Source: Petrimonas sp.
GTDB lineage: Bacteria > Bacteroidota > Bacteroidia > Bacteroidales > Dysgonomonadaceae
NCBI GenBank assembly: GCA_012839475.1
Contig: DUNG01000005.1
Location: 219,765-283,764, forward strand
DNA: 64,000 nt
Reading direction: 5' to 3'
The notes beneath the pieces were generated by a model. That model was given only the letters and a program-made list of their open reading frames with translations. It ran no database searches and was not told the origin of the DNA. Positions 37,570 to 46,737 of the stretch are shown here, in pieces (the first letter of the stretch is position 1; each line of letters begins with the position of its first letter). The position numbers and the translations under genes are program-made.

Positions 37570-39693
37570 TTATTGTACGAATCCCCTATTTTTTAGGAGG
37601 TAAATCGGGTTGGGCTCAGCACCGCGGAACCGCTTGTAGAGCTCCATCGGATCGTCTGAGTTTCCTCTCGAGAGCACGTTCTCACGGAAGAGGCGTGCGG
37701 TCTCTTGGTCGAAAATCCCGTTTTCCACGAACGCTTGGAACGCGTCGGCATCCAGCACCTCTGCCCAGAGGTAGGCGTAGTACCCGGCGGAGTAACCCCC
37801 GCTAAAGATATGGGAGAAGTAGGTGCTGCGGTACCTGGGGATGATCTCGTCGATCAGCCCGATCTTCTTCATCGCTTGGTTTTCGAACGCGTTCACATCA
37901 ATCGTACCCATTTCGCTTAGGGTATGGTATTCCATATCGAGCAGGGCGGCAGCCACGAACTCGGTGGTCACGAAGCCCATGTTGAACGTGGAGGCCGCGT
38001 TGATCTTCTTTATAAGCTCATCGGGTATTACCTCCCCGGTTTCGTAGTGCTTGGCGTAGAGTTTAAGCACATCAGGATGGAAAGCCCAGTGCTCCATGAT
38101 TTGCGAGGGCAGCTCCACGAAATCACGCGATACGCTGGTACCGGAAAGTCCCACGTAGTTCACGTTGGATAGCATGCCATGCAGCGCGTGCCCGAACTCG
38201 TGGAACAGGGTCTCCACCTCGTCGAGCGTGAGCAGTGCTGGCGTGGTACTGGTGGGACGGGTAAAGTTGCCCACGTTGAATATAAGCGGGCGGATGTTCA
38301 CCCCCTCTTTCACCTGTTGCGACCGGAAGCTGCTCATCCATGCGCCCGCGTTCTTACCCGGGCGGGGGAAATAGTCGGTGTAAAAAACGGCCAGGTGAGA
38401 GCCATCGGCGTCCAGCACCTCGTACGCTTCCACCTCGGGGTGGTAAATCGGTACGTTCTTCAATTTCTTGAAGCTCAAGCCATACAATCGGTTGGCCACT
38501 TCAAAGACCCCTTCGCGCACGTTCTCCATTTTAAAGTAGGGCTTCACCTCCTCTTCGTTGAGCGCGTATTTCTGTTGGCGCAGCTTCTCGGTGTAATACC
38601 ACCAGTCCCATGAGGCCAGCTGAAAGTCGCCCCCCTCTGCATCGATAAGTGCTTGCAGCTCGGTAGCCTCTTTCTTCGCTTGTGGCAGGGCGTAATCCCA
38701 TACCTCGTTGAGCAGTTGGTAAACATTTTCAGGGGTTTTGGCCATATTCTCTTCCAGGATGAAGTGGGCGTGCGAGTCGTATCCTAACAGTTGTGCCTTC
38801 TCTACGCGGAGGTTCACGATGCTGTTGATAATCTGCTTGTTGTCTTTCTCGTTGTCGTTATCACCACGGTTGTACATGGCCTTGTATAGCTTTTCACGCA
38901 GCTCCCTTTTTTCTGAGTACTGGAGAAAGGGGAGCCAGCTTGGCTTTTGTAGGCCGAACACCCATTTGCCCTCTTCGCCTTGGCTTTGGGCTGTTTCAGC
39001 GGCAGCGGCGATCACCCCCTCAGGGAGGCCCGCTAAATCCTCTTCGTTGTCGATTACCAGTTTAAAGTCATTGGTCTCATCGAGCAGGTTGTTCCCGAAC
39101 TGGAGGGTTAGGGCCGATAGCTCCTTGTTGAGTTCACGTAGCCGCTCCTTTTGTTCCTCGTTCAGCAAGCTTCCCGAGCGGACAAACCCTTTATAGTAGG
39201 TGTCGAGTAGGCGATATTGCTCGGTAGTGAGGTTCATGCCGGTAGTATCATCGTGTAGCGTTTTTACCCGGTTGAACAGTTGCTCGTTCAGGTTGATGTT
39301 GTCACTATGCTCCGACAGGATAGGGGATAGCTCTTTAGCCAGCTCCTGGATATTGTCGTTCGTCTCCGCGCTGCGTAAGCCGTAAAATACGCGGGAAACG
39401 CGCCGCAGTACTTCGCCGGTATTGTCCATCGCCACGATCGTGTTCTCGAACGTGGGCGCTTCCGGGTTGTTGGCGATTGCTTCGATCTCCTTGTCCTCCT
39501 GTGCGATACCTTCTAAAAAGGCCGGCTTGAAGTCCTCGAATTCAATTTGGTCGAACGGGGGCATCCCGAACGGGGTGTCATATTCAGTCATGAAGATGCT
39601 TCCGGGTTCGCCCGATGAGCGACCAGACCGCTGGTCGTTGCATGCCAGTAGTGTCATAAATGCGATTAATAAGTAGATAAAATTTTTCTTCAT
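37570..39693 (-). CDS. M3-family zinc oligopeptidase, lipoprotein (Dcp/OpdA-like)
   Basis: The 707-residue protein starts with a lipoprotein signal (MKKNFIYLLIAFMTLLA-C), so it is anchored to a membrane facing the periplasm. The zinc site H498-E-F-G-H502 lies in LFHEFGHALHGMLSNVNY, with the third ligand Glu about 25 residues on (FVELPSQIMEHWA). The N-terminus (NPEAPTFENTIVAMDNTGEVLRRV) is typical of the Dcp branch. It would trim dipeptides from, or cut, short peptides brought into the periplasm. It stands alone between secDF and the SLC13-like gene. Confidence 0.93.
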   Translation of the reverse strand: MKKNFIYLLIAFMTLLACNDQRSGRSSGEPGSIFMTEYDTPFGMPPFDQIEFEDFKPAFLEGIAQEDKEIEAIANNPEAPTFENTIVAMDNTGEVLRRVSRVFYGLRSAETNDNIQELAKELSPILSEHSDNINLNEQLFNRVKTLHDDTTGMNLTTEQYRLLDTYYKGFVRSGSLLNEEQKERLRELNKELSALTLQFGNNLLDETNDFKLVIDNEEDLAGLPEGVIAAAAETAQSQGEEGKWVFGLQKPSWLPFLQYSEKRELREKLYKAMYNRGDNDNEKDNKQIINSIVNLRVEKAQLLGYDSHAHFILEENMAKTPENVYQLLNEVWDYALPQAKKEATELQALIDAEGGDFQLASWDWWYYTEKLRQQKYALNEEEVKPYFKMENVREGVFEVANRLYGLSFKKLKNVPIYHPEVEAYEVLDADGSHLAVFYTDYFPRPGKNAGAWMSSFRSQQVKEGVNIRPLIFNVGNFTRPTSTTPALLTLDEVETLFHEFGHALHGMLSNVNYVGLSGTSVSRDFVELPSQIMEHWAFHPDVLKLYAKHYETGEVIPDELIKKINAASTFNMGFVTTEFVAAALLDMEYHTLSEMGTIDVNAFENQAMKKIGLIDEIIPRYRSTYFSHIFSGGYSAGYYAYLWAEVLDADAFQAFVENGIFDQETARLFRENVLSRGNSDDPMELYKRFRGAEPNPIYLLKNRGFVQ

Positions 39694-39766
39694 ATGATTA
39701 TTTTTTTTATTGTTGTTTTCGAGTAATATTCTTATGCCATCTCTGGGCCGTTTAAGGGCTGGGCCG

Positions 39767-41641
39767 TTAAAAAGGGAAGAGCATGGGCAGTACGAAAATC
39801 ATAATAATTCCTATTACAAGTTGCAGTGGGAGGCCCACTTTCACGTAATCCATGAATTTGTAACGGCCTGCCGACATCACCAACGCGTTGGGTGGGGTTG
39901 CGAACGGGCTGGCGAAGCACATGCTGGCCGCGACCGTCACCGCGAACATGAAGGGGTAGGGGCTCACCCCGATGGAGATGGCCGTTTGGAAACCGATAGG
40001 GGCAAAGAGCACCGCCGTGGCCGTGTTGCTAATAAACATGGTGAGAATGGAGGTGGCCACGTAGATTCCCGCCAAGACCGCGATGGGACCGTAACTGCTT
40101 AGCCCGTTCACGATGCCCTCGGCAATGATGAGCGATGCCCCGGTCTTCTCCATGGCGATGGCTAAGGGGAACATACCGGCAAAGAGGAAGGTGCTTTCCC
40201 AGTTGATCGATTTGTAAGCCGACTCCGCGTTGCGGAAGCACCCTGTTAGGATCATCAGCAAGGCGGCCACCATCGTGGCGATCACGGTGGACACCAGGTT
40301 GAATATCATGGCCAGGATCATCAAGATGAGGATCGTCGCGGCGACGGGGGCCTTGTGGTCACGGGGTACCCTTAGCGCGTGCTCCATGGGTCGTCCTGCC
40401 ACCACCCACTCCGAAGTCTCCAGGTCCAGTTTCTCGATATCGCTCCATTTTCCTTGCACCAGTAGCACGTCACCCGAGTACATTCGTTCATCTTTCACCT
40501 CTTGCAAGATGTAGCCGTCCTTTCGGCGTATCCCGAGGATATTCACGTTGTAGAGCTGGCGGAAGTTGGACTCCCTTACCCGTTTGTTGATGAGTTTGGA
40601 GGTCGATAGCAGGACCACCTCTGCAATGCCTATCTCGCTAAACTGCATGCCACCGGCTTGAGAGACCGAGAGCGCGTTGTCATTACCCTCCAGCTCGTGC
40701 GCATCAATGAAGTTGAGTCCGTTCTCTTCCACCAGGGTCATGATATCCTTGAACTCTCCCAGCACATAGAGGATATCACCTTTCATGAACGTGCTGGAGG
40801 GGCCGGCCATCGCCATGTTGACCGTCTTGTGAAAGCGGTGTTTCGACTCGATCCGGCGTATTTCAACGATACTCAGGTTATACTTGCTCGTGATGTTCAG
40901 CTCTTGGAGCGATTGGTTGATGAAGGGCGAGTTCTCCCCGATTTGCACCCGGTAGAGGTTATCGGCGAGTTTGTATTCGGAGGCGAGCTGGGTGAGGGTC
41001 TTGTCCTTTTTTTCATTCGACTTGTCTTTGTTTTGCCCCGACACCAGTATTTTGCTCAGGGGCCAAAGCAGCAGGATACCTACCGATAGGGTGATGAGAC
41101 CGATGGGTAGGAATGAGAAAAACGAGAGCTCCTTGAATCCGCCACTAATGAGCGTGTCGTTGATGATCAAGTTGGGGGGAGTACTGATCAGGGTGAGGAG
41201 GCCCAGGCTACTCGCGAAGGCCATCGGCATCAGGAACCGACGTGCGTTGGTTTTCGCGTCGGCGGCGAGGCTAATCACGATAGGGAGCATCAAGGCGACC
41301 GTTCCGGTATTGCTCAAGATGGCCCCGATACCTCCAGTAGCGAGCATTACTAAGATGAATAGCTTCAATTCGTTTTGCCCCGCTAGGGAGAGGATTTTGG
41401 TGCTGATCATCTTGGCAAGCCCCGTCTGGAAGACTGCACCTCCCACGATGAAGAGGCTAACCATCATGATCACTACCGAGTTGGAGAAGCCGGAGAGCCC
41501 TTCGGCGGGGGTGAGAATCCCGGTCAGCACTAACGAGATGAGTACCGACAAGGCGACAATGTCGGATCGTATCTTGCCCCACGCGAAGAAGACGATCGCA
41601 ATGGCGATAATCGCGAAAACAAGTAAAACCTGTGTGTCCAT
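39767..41641 (-). CDS. SLC13/DASS-type transporter with RCK-C (TrkA-C) domains
   Basis: The 624-residue protein begins MDTQVLLVFAIIAIAIVFFA. Helices from about 1-190, including ILSNTGTVALMLPIVISLAADAK, form the first half of the anion/Na+ symporter fold. Residues about 205-400 hold two cytoplasmic RCK_C-type regulatory domains (GENSPFINQSLQELNI and GIAEVVLLSTSKLINKRVRES). Helices about 410-624 complete the transporter (FISNTATAVLFAPIGFQTAIS). Dicarboxylates, sulfate or citrate are usual substrates of relatives, and the one here is unknown. The frame stays open upstream to 41875, but ATG 41641 places the first helix at the N-terminus as in relatives. Confidence 0.88.
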   Translation of the reverse strand: MDTQVLLVFAIIAIAIVFFAWGKIRSDIVALSVLISLVLTGILTPAEGLSGFSNSVVIMMVSLFIVGGAVFQTGLAKMISTKILSLAGQNELKLFILVMLATGGIGAILSNTGTVALMLPIVISLAADAKTNARRFLMPMAFASSLGLLTLISTPPNLIINDTLISGGFKELSFFSFLPIGLITLSVGILLLWPLSKILVSGQNKDKSNEKKDKTLTQLASEYKLADNLYRVQIGENSPFINQSLQELNITSKYNLSIVEIRRIESKHRFHKTVNMAMAGPSSTFMKGDILYVLGEFKDIMTLVEENGLNFIDAHELEGNDNALSVSQAGGMQFSEIGIAEVVLLSTSKLINKRVRESNFRQLYNVNILGIRRKDGYILQEVKDERMYSGDVLLVQGKWSDIEKLDLETSEWVVAGRPMEHALRVPRDHKAPVAATILILMILAMIFNLVSTVIATMVAALLMILTGCFRNAESAYKSINWESTFLFAGMFPLAIAMEKTGASLIIAEGIVNGLSSYGPIAVLAGIYVATSILTMFISNTATAVLFAPIGFQTAISIGVSPYPFMFAVTVAASMCFASPFATPPNALVMSAGRYKFMDYVKVGLPLQLVIGIIMIFVLPMLFPF

Positions 41642-41827
41642 ATGCAATGTTTCAAATTCCAAACGCTCACGCTGTAAGCCTATAAGCAACTGCTGGGTGG
41701 ATATGGTCGAAGCAACCATGCCCGGAGTGCTTGTAACCGGTGTTCCTTTGGGCTTAATAGGCTGGTAATTAGTCTGCTTGGCTTGATTTTTTCCTGTCAG
41801 CTTAATAAGCCGCCAAGCTGATTTTCG

Positions 41828-41835
41828 CAAAGATA
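41828..41835 (-). promoter_or_regulatory. -7 box for the SLC13-like gene
   Basis: On the - strand this reads TATCTTTG. It implies a leader of about 180 bases before ATG 41641. No classical riboswitch is recognised in that leader, and no strong -33 element is seen. Confidence 0.4.
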
Positions 41836-41910
41836 GCGTAATTTCTTCAGATAGGGAAAGCGGGATGGCTATCATTTAACATAATGTAATAAATAATGGA
41901 GTCGATTCGC

Positions 41911-41941
41911 TTGGTCGTTTGAAAAATATGTGATATATTTG
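41911..41941 (+). promoter_or_regulatory. Promoter for the SPFH gene
   Basis: TTG (41911-41913), a 20-bp spacer and TATATTTG (41934-41941) fit the Bacteroidales consensus. The start would be near 41948, leaving a leader of about 45 bases. Confidence 0.55.
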
Positions 41942-41993
41942 CGATATCAAAATAATATCATTTTAATTAGTGTTCATTTAACGTGTTGATAGT

Positions 41994-42935
41994 ATGCAAA
42001 CAAAAGAATTTACATTTAGCGGAGTCAGGATGAACGGCTTTTTGATGCTGTTCTTGGTGCTGTTGTTGTTGGCGGGTATAGCGTTGCTTTACGTTACCGG
42101 AGAGGTGTGGGGTATCGTGACAGCTACTGCCTTGTTAATCGGGTGGCCAATCTTGCTGGTGGGTTTCACCAAGCTGGAACCCAACGAGGCGATGGTGATG
42201 CTTTTCTTCGGTAAGTACCGGGGGGTGATTAAGGAGAATGGTTTTTTCTGGGTCAACCCCTTTATGACCAAGAAAAGATTATCGATGCGAGCCCGTAATC
42301 TGAATGTGGACCCGATCAAGGTGAACGATAAGGTGGGTAACCCGGTGCTCATTGGTTTGGTGCTGGTGTGGAAGTTGAAGGATACCTACAAGGCGATGTT
42401 TGAGATCGATGCGCAGACGATGGCGGTTGGAAAGGGGGCCAATGTTGGAGCGGTTTACTCGGTGAGTAAGCAGATGGACGCGTTTGAAAACTTCGTGGCG
42501 GTGCAGAGCGATGCCGCTCTTCGGGAGGTAGCCGGTCAGTACGCGTACGACAATAACGTGGTTACGGATGACGAGCTCACGCTCCGTTCGGGCGGGGAAG
42601 AGATCAACGAGAACCTGCTGTCTGAACTGAATACCCGCTTGGAGATGGCCGGTATCGAGGTGGTGGAGGCGCGCATCAACTACCTCGCTTACGCGCCCGA
42701 GATTGCCGCGGTGATGTTGCGCAGGCAGCAGGCGGAGGCGATTATTTCTGCCCGCGAGAAGATCGTGGAGGGTGCGGTATCGATGGTCAAGCTGGCATTG
42801 GAGCGGATAGACGACGAGCAGATCGTGGAGCTGGATGTAGATAAAAAGGCGGCAATGGTTAGCAACCTGCTGGTGGTGTTGTGTGCCGACGAGTCGGCGC
42901 AACCGGTACTCAACACCGGGACGCTGTACCAGTAG
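41994..42935 (+). CDS. SPFH/Band 7 domain membrane protein
   Basis: The 313-residue protein has two N-terminal membrane helices (about 14-32 and 37-56) and then an SPFH domain (about 60-260), with KLEPNEAMVMLFFGKYRGVIKENGFFW at its start and RLEMAGIEVVEARINYLAYAPEIAAVML near its end. A coiled, Ala-rich region follows (QQAEAIISAREKIVEGAVSM). SPFH proteins oligomerise into membrane microdomains or cages and often regulate proteases. A gene for a small ribbon-helix-helix protein begins 18 bp downstream. Confidence 0.92.
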   Translation: MQTKEFTFSGVRMNGFLMLFLVLLLLAGIALLYVTGEVWGIVTATALLIGWPILLVGFTKLEPNEAMVMLFFGKYRGVIKENGFFWVNPFMTKKRLSMRARNLNVDPIKVNDKVGNPVLIGLVLVWKLKDTYKAMFEIDAQTMAVGKGANVGAVYSVSKQMDAFENFVAVQSDAALREVAGQYAYDNNVVTDDELTLRSGGEEINENLLSELNTRLEMAGIEVVEARINYLAYAPEIAAVMLRRQQAEAIISAREKIVEGAVSMVKLALERIDDEQIVELDVDKKAAMVSNLLVVLCADESAQPVLNTGTLYQ

Positions 42936-42953
42936 TTATAGCGTGAGGTGACG

Positions 42954-43121
42954 ATGGGTAAAAAAGAGAGAATGATTCGGAACTTCGCGTTGCGGCTGGA
43001 TTTGGACACCCTGGAGGCTATCGAGAAGTGGGCTGCCGACGAATTTCGGAGCGTGAATGGTCAGATACAGTGGATACTGGATCAGGCGCTTAAGAAAAGC
43101 GGGCGCCTGAAATCCAAGTAA
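42954..43121 (+). CDS. Small Arc-like ribbon-helix-helix protein
   Basis: The 55-residue protein begins MGKKERMIRNFALRLDLDTL and continues EAIEKWAADEFRSVNGQIQW. The alternating strand (NFALRLD) followed by two helices, with the S-x-N-G-Q-I turn, matches the Arc/MetJ ribbon-helix-helix fold, which dimerises and binds DNA. It starts 18 bp after the SPFH stop and ends 11 bp before a terminator, so it is cotranscribed with SPFH. Similar proteins are annotated as Arc-family or antitoxin-like. No toxin gene is adjacent. It may autoregulate the SPFH unit (inference). Confidence 0.82.
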   Translation: MGKKERMIRNFALRLDLDTLEAIEKWAADEFRSVNGQIQWILDQALKKSGRLKSK

Positions 43122-43132
43122 CTTGCAGATAA

Positions 43133-43158
43133 ACCGGCTGAAATACAGTCGGTTTTTT
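43133..43158 (+). terminator. Terminator after the SPFH-RHH unit
   Basis: ACCGGCTG (43133-43140) pairs with CAGTCGGT (43146-43153), with one G-T pair and a five-base loop, followed by a T-run ending at 43158. It lies 11 bp after the small RHH gene. Confidence 0.85.
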
Positions 43159-43262
43159 AGTGGTCAGATTCTCGGTTCAATTATCAGCCTATTCTCGTGG
43201 AGAGATCACGGGTTTGGTTCATCATAATCTTTAACTTGGTGTGTTAAATTTACGGTAATTTG

Positions 43263-43306
43263 CGATAAATATTTCTTTATTTTACGATAAATATTTTTTT
43301 ATTCAC
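43263..43306 (+). repeat. Two 22-bp tandem repeats upstream of susC-1
   Basis: Copy 1 (43263-43284) and copy 2 (43285-43306) both begin CGATAAATATTT. The first 19 bases differ at one position. The 22-bp period is about two DNA turns, so both copies face the same side of the helix. They end 11 bp before the -7 box at 43318 and cover the -33 position, as expected for an activator site. The rest of the 416-bp gap before susC-1 (43326-43537) is AT-rich leader with no gene I can support. Confidence 0.65.
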
Positions 43307-43317
43307 ATTATTGTCTC

Positions 43318-43325
43318 TATATTTG
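43318..43325 (+). promoter_or_regulatory. -7 box for susC-1
   Basis: TATATTTG fits TAnnTTTG. No -33 TTTG is present at the usual spacing, where the second 22-bp repeat lies, which suggests an activator-dependent promoter. The leader to susC-1 would be about 205 bases. Confidence 0.5.
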
Positions 43326-43537
43326 CGCGGTGAGTTCCCCCATTTTTTGGTTATGATGCAGTTGTGTAATTGGTAATTGCATGTAGTCCAGTGAATTCAT
43401 TATTTTTAGTGGGTGGAACCTTTGTTTTTAAAATAAACGCACTTTTAGCAATTAACAATGGCGACGATTTAGTGATAGATAGAATTCCCTTGAAATAATA
43501 TGAAACGTAATTTACTAACAGAAAAACATGAAAAAAG

Positions 43538-46500
43538 ATGAGCAAATTTAAGACTAAAGGCGAATACAGTTTCTATTCGCAGCTTTTCGTAATGGTGTTG
43601 CTGTTTTTGCTGATTCCGATTTTTGCTTTCTCGCAAAAAAGGGTAACAGGTACGGTTTCAGACATGAACGGTGAGCCTTTAATCGGTGTTAACGTTGTGG
43701 TTAAAGGAACAACGACCGGAACGGTAACCGACATTGACGGTGATTACGAGTTGCAGGTTCCCGGTAACGATGCCGTGTTGGAGTTTTCCTACATAGGCTA
43801 TACCTCCGTGGAAGTACTTGTTGGTAATCAAACGGTTATTAATCAGACGTTAACGGAGGACGTTCAATTAATTGACGAGGTGGTCGTGGTAGGGTACGGT
43901 GTTCAAAGGAAAGAGACCGCTACCGGCTCGGTAACATCCGTCAAGGGGGACGATCTTATAAAATCCCCGGTAACCAACTTGTCGAACGCGATAGCAGGTA
44001 GAATGCCAGGGGTAATCACCTTGCAAAGGTCTGGAGAGCCCGGTTATGACGGCGCTACCATCAGGATCAGGGGCTCAAACACGTTAGGGAGCAACGACCC
44101 GCTTATAGTTATCGATGGTATCGCGGCAAGGGCAGGGGGCTTGGAACGTTTGGACCCGAATGAGGTCGAAACCATTTCTGTTTTGAAGGATGCCTCCGCG
44201 GCCATTTACGGTGCGCGGGCCGCTAACGGGGTTATCCTGATAACGACCAAAAAAGGGACTCAAGGGCAAAGGGCCGAACTGACCTACTCCTTTAATCAAG
44301 GCTGGGCAACGCCCACGGTACTGCCTAAAATGAGCGACGCCGCCGAATATGCCGAGTTGCGGAACGAGTTAATCGTGAACGACGGGCTTGTGAATCCATT
44401 AAAGGGACCCAACGTGGTTTCCGAACCGTGGAAAACCCAGGAGGAGATCCAGAAATACCGTGAAGGTGGGGACCCCTGGCGTTACCCAAATACCGACTGG
44501 TACAAGGAGACCTTTAAACCTTGGTCGCCTCAGAATGTACATAACCTTGAGCTAAACGGTGGTAGCGAATCGTTGCTCTACTTCGCGAACTTCGGGTATA
44601 AGTTCCAGGATGGTTTGTATCATAACTCGGCCACCAACTACAGCCAGTATAACTTGAGGATAAACTTGGATGCGAAGCTTAGCGACTGGGTTAGTGCCAG
44701 TATTGGGCTGATGGGGCGTCAGGAAAACAGAAGTTTCCCGAGCCAGAGTGCCGGTGCCCTGCTGTGGTTCACGGCGAGGGGAAGACCCACGGATCCCGCT
44801 TACTGGCCCAACGGTTTGCCCGGGCCGGCGCAGGAGTATGGTCGAAACCCGGTTGTGGCCGTTACGGAAGAAACCGGTTACACACGCGATAGAAGGTACT
44901 ACATTCAAAGCACGGGAAAAGTGGAGATTACCCAACCCTGGATTGATGGGTTAAAGTTAGTTGCCAATATCTCTTACGACAAGTCATTTGGTCAGACCAA
45001 ATCGTGGTTTCAACCCTGGTACTTGTATACCTGGGATTATAAGTCATACGAGGCTGATGGGGTAACCCCATTGCTGCTGAAGGCGTTAAGTTATCCCAGC
45101 CACCCCGACCCATCGCTGGATATGAACTCCTTTGATCAAACCAACATGGTGCTTGGTACTTTTCTGAACTACGAGAAAACCTTCGGTGATCATGAGGTGG
45201 TTGCACTTGCTGGTATGGAGAAGGATACTTCAGACAAAGAGTTCTTCAGTGGGTACAGGAGATACTTCCTGTCGACTGCGCTGCAGCACTTTAACGCGGG
45301 TGGAGACAAGGAAAAAAGCTCCGGGAGCGGTGGTTGGAACGATAACTGGGAACGCGCCCGTATGAATTACTTTGGTCGTTTCGGGTACAATTACATGGAG
45401 AAGTACCTGGCCGAATTCGTTTGGCGGTACGATGGTTCCTACATGTTCCCCGAGGACACACGGTTTGGTTTTTTCCCTGGTTTCCTAATCGGTTATAGAA
45501 TTTCGGAAGAGAACTTCTGGAGGGAAAACATCTCATTCATCGACTACTTCAAACTTCGTTTTTCCTGGGGACAAATGGGTAACGACCAAGTTTGGTTCGA
45601 CGGGCAACTGCGCGAATACCAATTCCTACCCACCTACTATTACGAATGGGGCTACATTGTTAATAATCAGGATGAAAAGGGTTTGAGGATCAGTCGTTTC
45701 CCGAACCCCAACATTACTTGGGAACGGGCCAATAACTTGAATATAGGCCTTGAAGGTAGAACGCTCAAGGATCGTCTGTATTTCGAGTTCGACTATTTTA
45801 ACAACAAGCGTTCCAATATCTTGTGGAGAAGGAATGCCTCCATACCCCAAATTTCAGGGTTGACCTTGCCTGCTGAAAATATCGGGAAGGTGGATAATAC
45901 CGGTTTCGACTGGAAGTTGGAGTGGAGCGACAAGGTTAACAACGACTTCAGGTACAACGTGAGCTTTTCGGGAGGATACGCGAAGAATAAAATCATCTTC
46001 TGGGACGAGTCTCCTGGAGCACCTGAGTGGCAGAAATCAACCGGGCACCCGATGAATACTAACCTCTACTTTGAATACGACGGGGTGTTTAAAGATTGGG
46101 ATGAGATTAACGATAAGGCCAATCGCCCCAATTACGATGGTATAACGAGCGATGAGGGGTTGCAGCCGGGAGATATGAAGTTCAAGGATATCGATGGCGA
46201 CGGAAAGATAACCCCGGATGATAGAAGGCGATTTGATAGAACCAATGAGCCTAAATGGACGTTTGGCTTGAATTCCTACTTCCAATATAAGAATTTCGAC
46301 CTGTCGATTTTGTTCCAGGGTGCGGCAGATGCGTGGACAAAGCTGTACTATGATTCCGGTGAAATAGGGAACTACTCCAAGTACGTTTACGATAATCACT
46401 GGTCCGTGGAACAGCCCAGCAGTGAGCATCCGCGGGTTCACGCTCGTGCCAAGTACTACTGGGATAGTGGCGTGGGCGGAAGCAATACCTATTGGATGCT

Positions 46501-46726
46501 TAACACGGACTACCTACGTTTAAAGAACTTAGAACTCGGCTATACCGTGCCTAAACATATCATACAACGCTCGCGGTTTTTCTCGTACGCCAGGGTCTAC
46601 CTTAATGGGGTGAACCTGTTCACCATCACCAAAGCGTACGATATTGACCCGGAAAGCACGGCGTCAAACGCGGTCTATTACCCCCTATCTAAAGTTATCA
46701 ACGTGGGATTTTCCTTAACTTTTTAA
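43538..46726 (+). CDS. SusC/RagA-family TonB-linked outer-membrane transporter (pair 1)
   Basis: The 1062-residue protein has a signal peptide (about 1-33, ending FAFSQ), then a carboxypeptidase-like domain (VTGTVSDMNGEPLIGVNVVVKGT), the TonB box region (IDEVVVVGYG near 112), a plug domain (IAGRMPGVITLQRSGEPGYDG, VLKDASAAIYGARAANGVILI) and a beta-barrel ending VINVGFSLTF. It imports oligomers captured by its SusD partner, driven by TonB. It is closely similar in layout and sequence to the pair 3 SusC (GGDPW-YPNTDW and FNQGW/FNEGR segments), so the two probably take related ligands. susD-1 starts 11 bp downstream. Confidence 0.93.
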   Translation: MSKFKTKGEYSFYSQLFVMVLLFLLIPIFAFSQKRVTGTVSDMNGEPLIGVNVVVKGTTTGTVTDIDGDYELQVPGNDAVLEFSYIGYTSVEVLVGNQTVINQTLTEDVQLIDEVVVVGYGVQRKETATGSVTSVKGDDLIKSPVTNLSNAIAGRMPGVITLQRSGEPGYDGATIRIRGSNTLGSNDPLIVIDGIAARAGGLERLDPNEVETISVLKDASAAIYGARAANGVILITTKKGTQGQRAELTYSFNQGWATPTVLPKMSDAAEYAELRNELIVNDGLVNPLKGPNVVSEPWKTQEEIQKYREGGDPWRYPNTDWYKETFKPWSPQNVHNLELNGGSESLLYFANFGYKFQDGLYHNSATNYSQYNLRINLDAKLSDWVSASIGLMGRQENRSFPSQSAGALLWFTARGRPTDPAYWPNGLPGPAQEYGRNPVVAVTEETGYTRDRRYYIQSTGKVEITQPWIDGLKLVANISYDKSFGQTKSWFQPWYLYTWDYKSYEADGVTPLLLKALSYPSHPDPSLDMNSFDQTNMVLGTFLNYEKTFGDHEVVALAGMEKDTSDKEFFSGYRRYFLSTALQHFNAGGDKEKSSGSGGWNDNWERARMNYFGRFGYNYMEKYLAEFVWRYDGSYMFPEDTRFGFFPGFLIGYRISEENFWRENISFIDYFKLRFSWGQMGNDQVWFDGQLREYQFLPTYYYEWGYIVNNQDEKGLRISRFPNPNITWERANNLNIGLEGRTLKDRLYFEFDYFNNKRSNILWRRNASIPQISGLTLPAENIGKVDNTGFDWKLEWSDKVNNDFRYNVSFSGGYAKNKIIFWDESPGAPEWQKSTGHPMNTNLYFEYDGVFKDWDEINDKANRPNYDGITSDEGLQPGDMKFKDIDGDGKITPDDRRRFDRTNEPKWTFGLNSYFQYKNFDLSILFQGAADAWTKLYYDSGEIGNYSKYVYDNHWSVEQPSSEHPRVHARAKYYWDSGVGGSNTYWMLNTDYLRLKNLELGYTVPKHIIQRSRFFSYARVYLNGVNLFTITKAYDIDPESTASNAVYYPLSKVINVGFSLTF

Positions 46727-46737
46727 ACGTTACAACA

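Noticed and set aside
39732..40102. Open frames at the end of the SLC13-like gene
   Set aside because: They overlap the conserved C-terminal helices of the transporter on the other strand or frame.
41642..41825. Known riboswitch upstream of the SLC13-like gene
   Set aside because: I could not match the leader to any riboswitch core I know. The stretch also reads as an open frame.
43263..43306. CRISPR-like array
   Set aside because: Only two AT-rich tandem copies with no spacers and no cas genes; an operator is far more likely.
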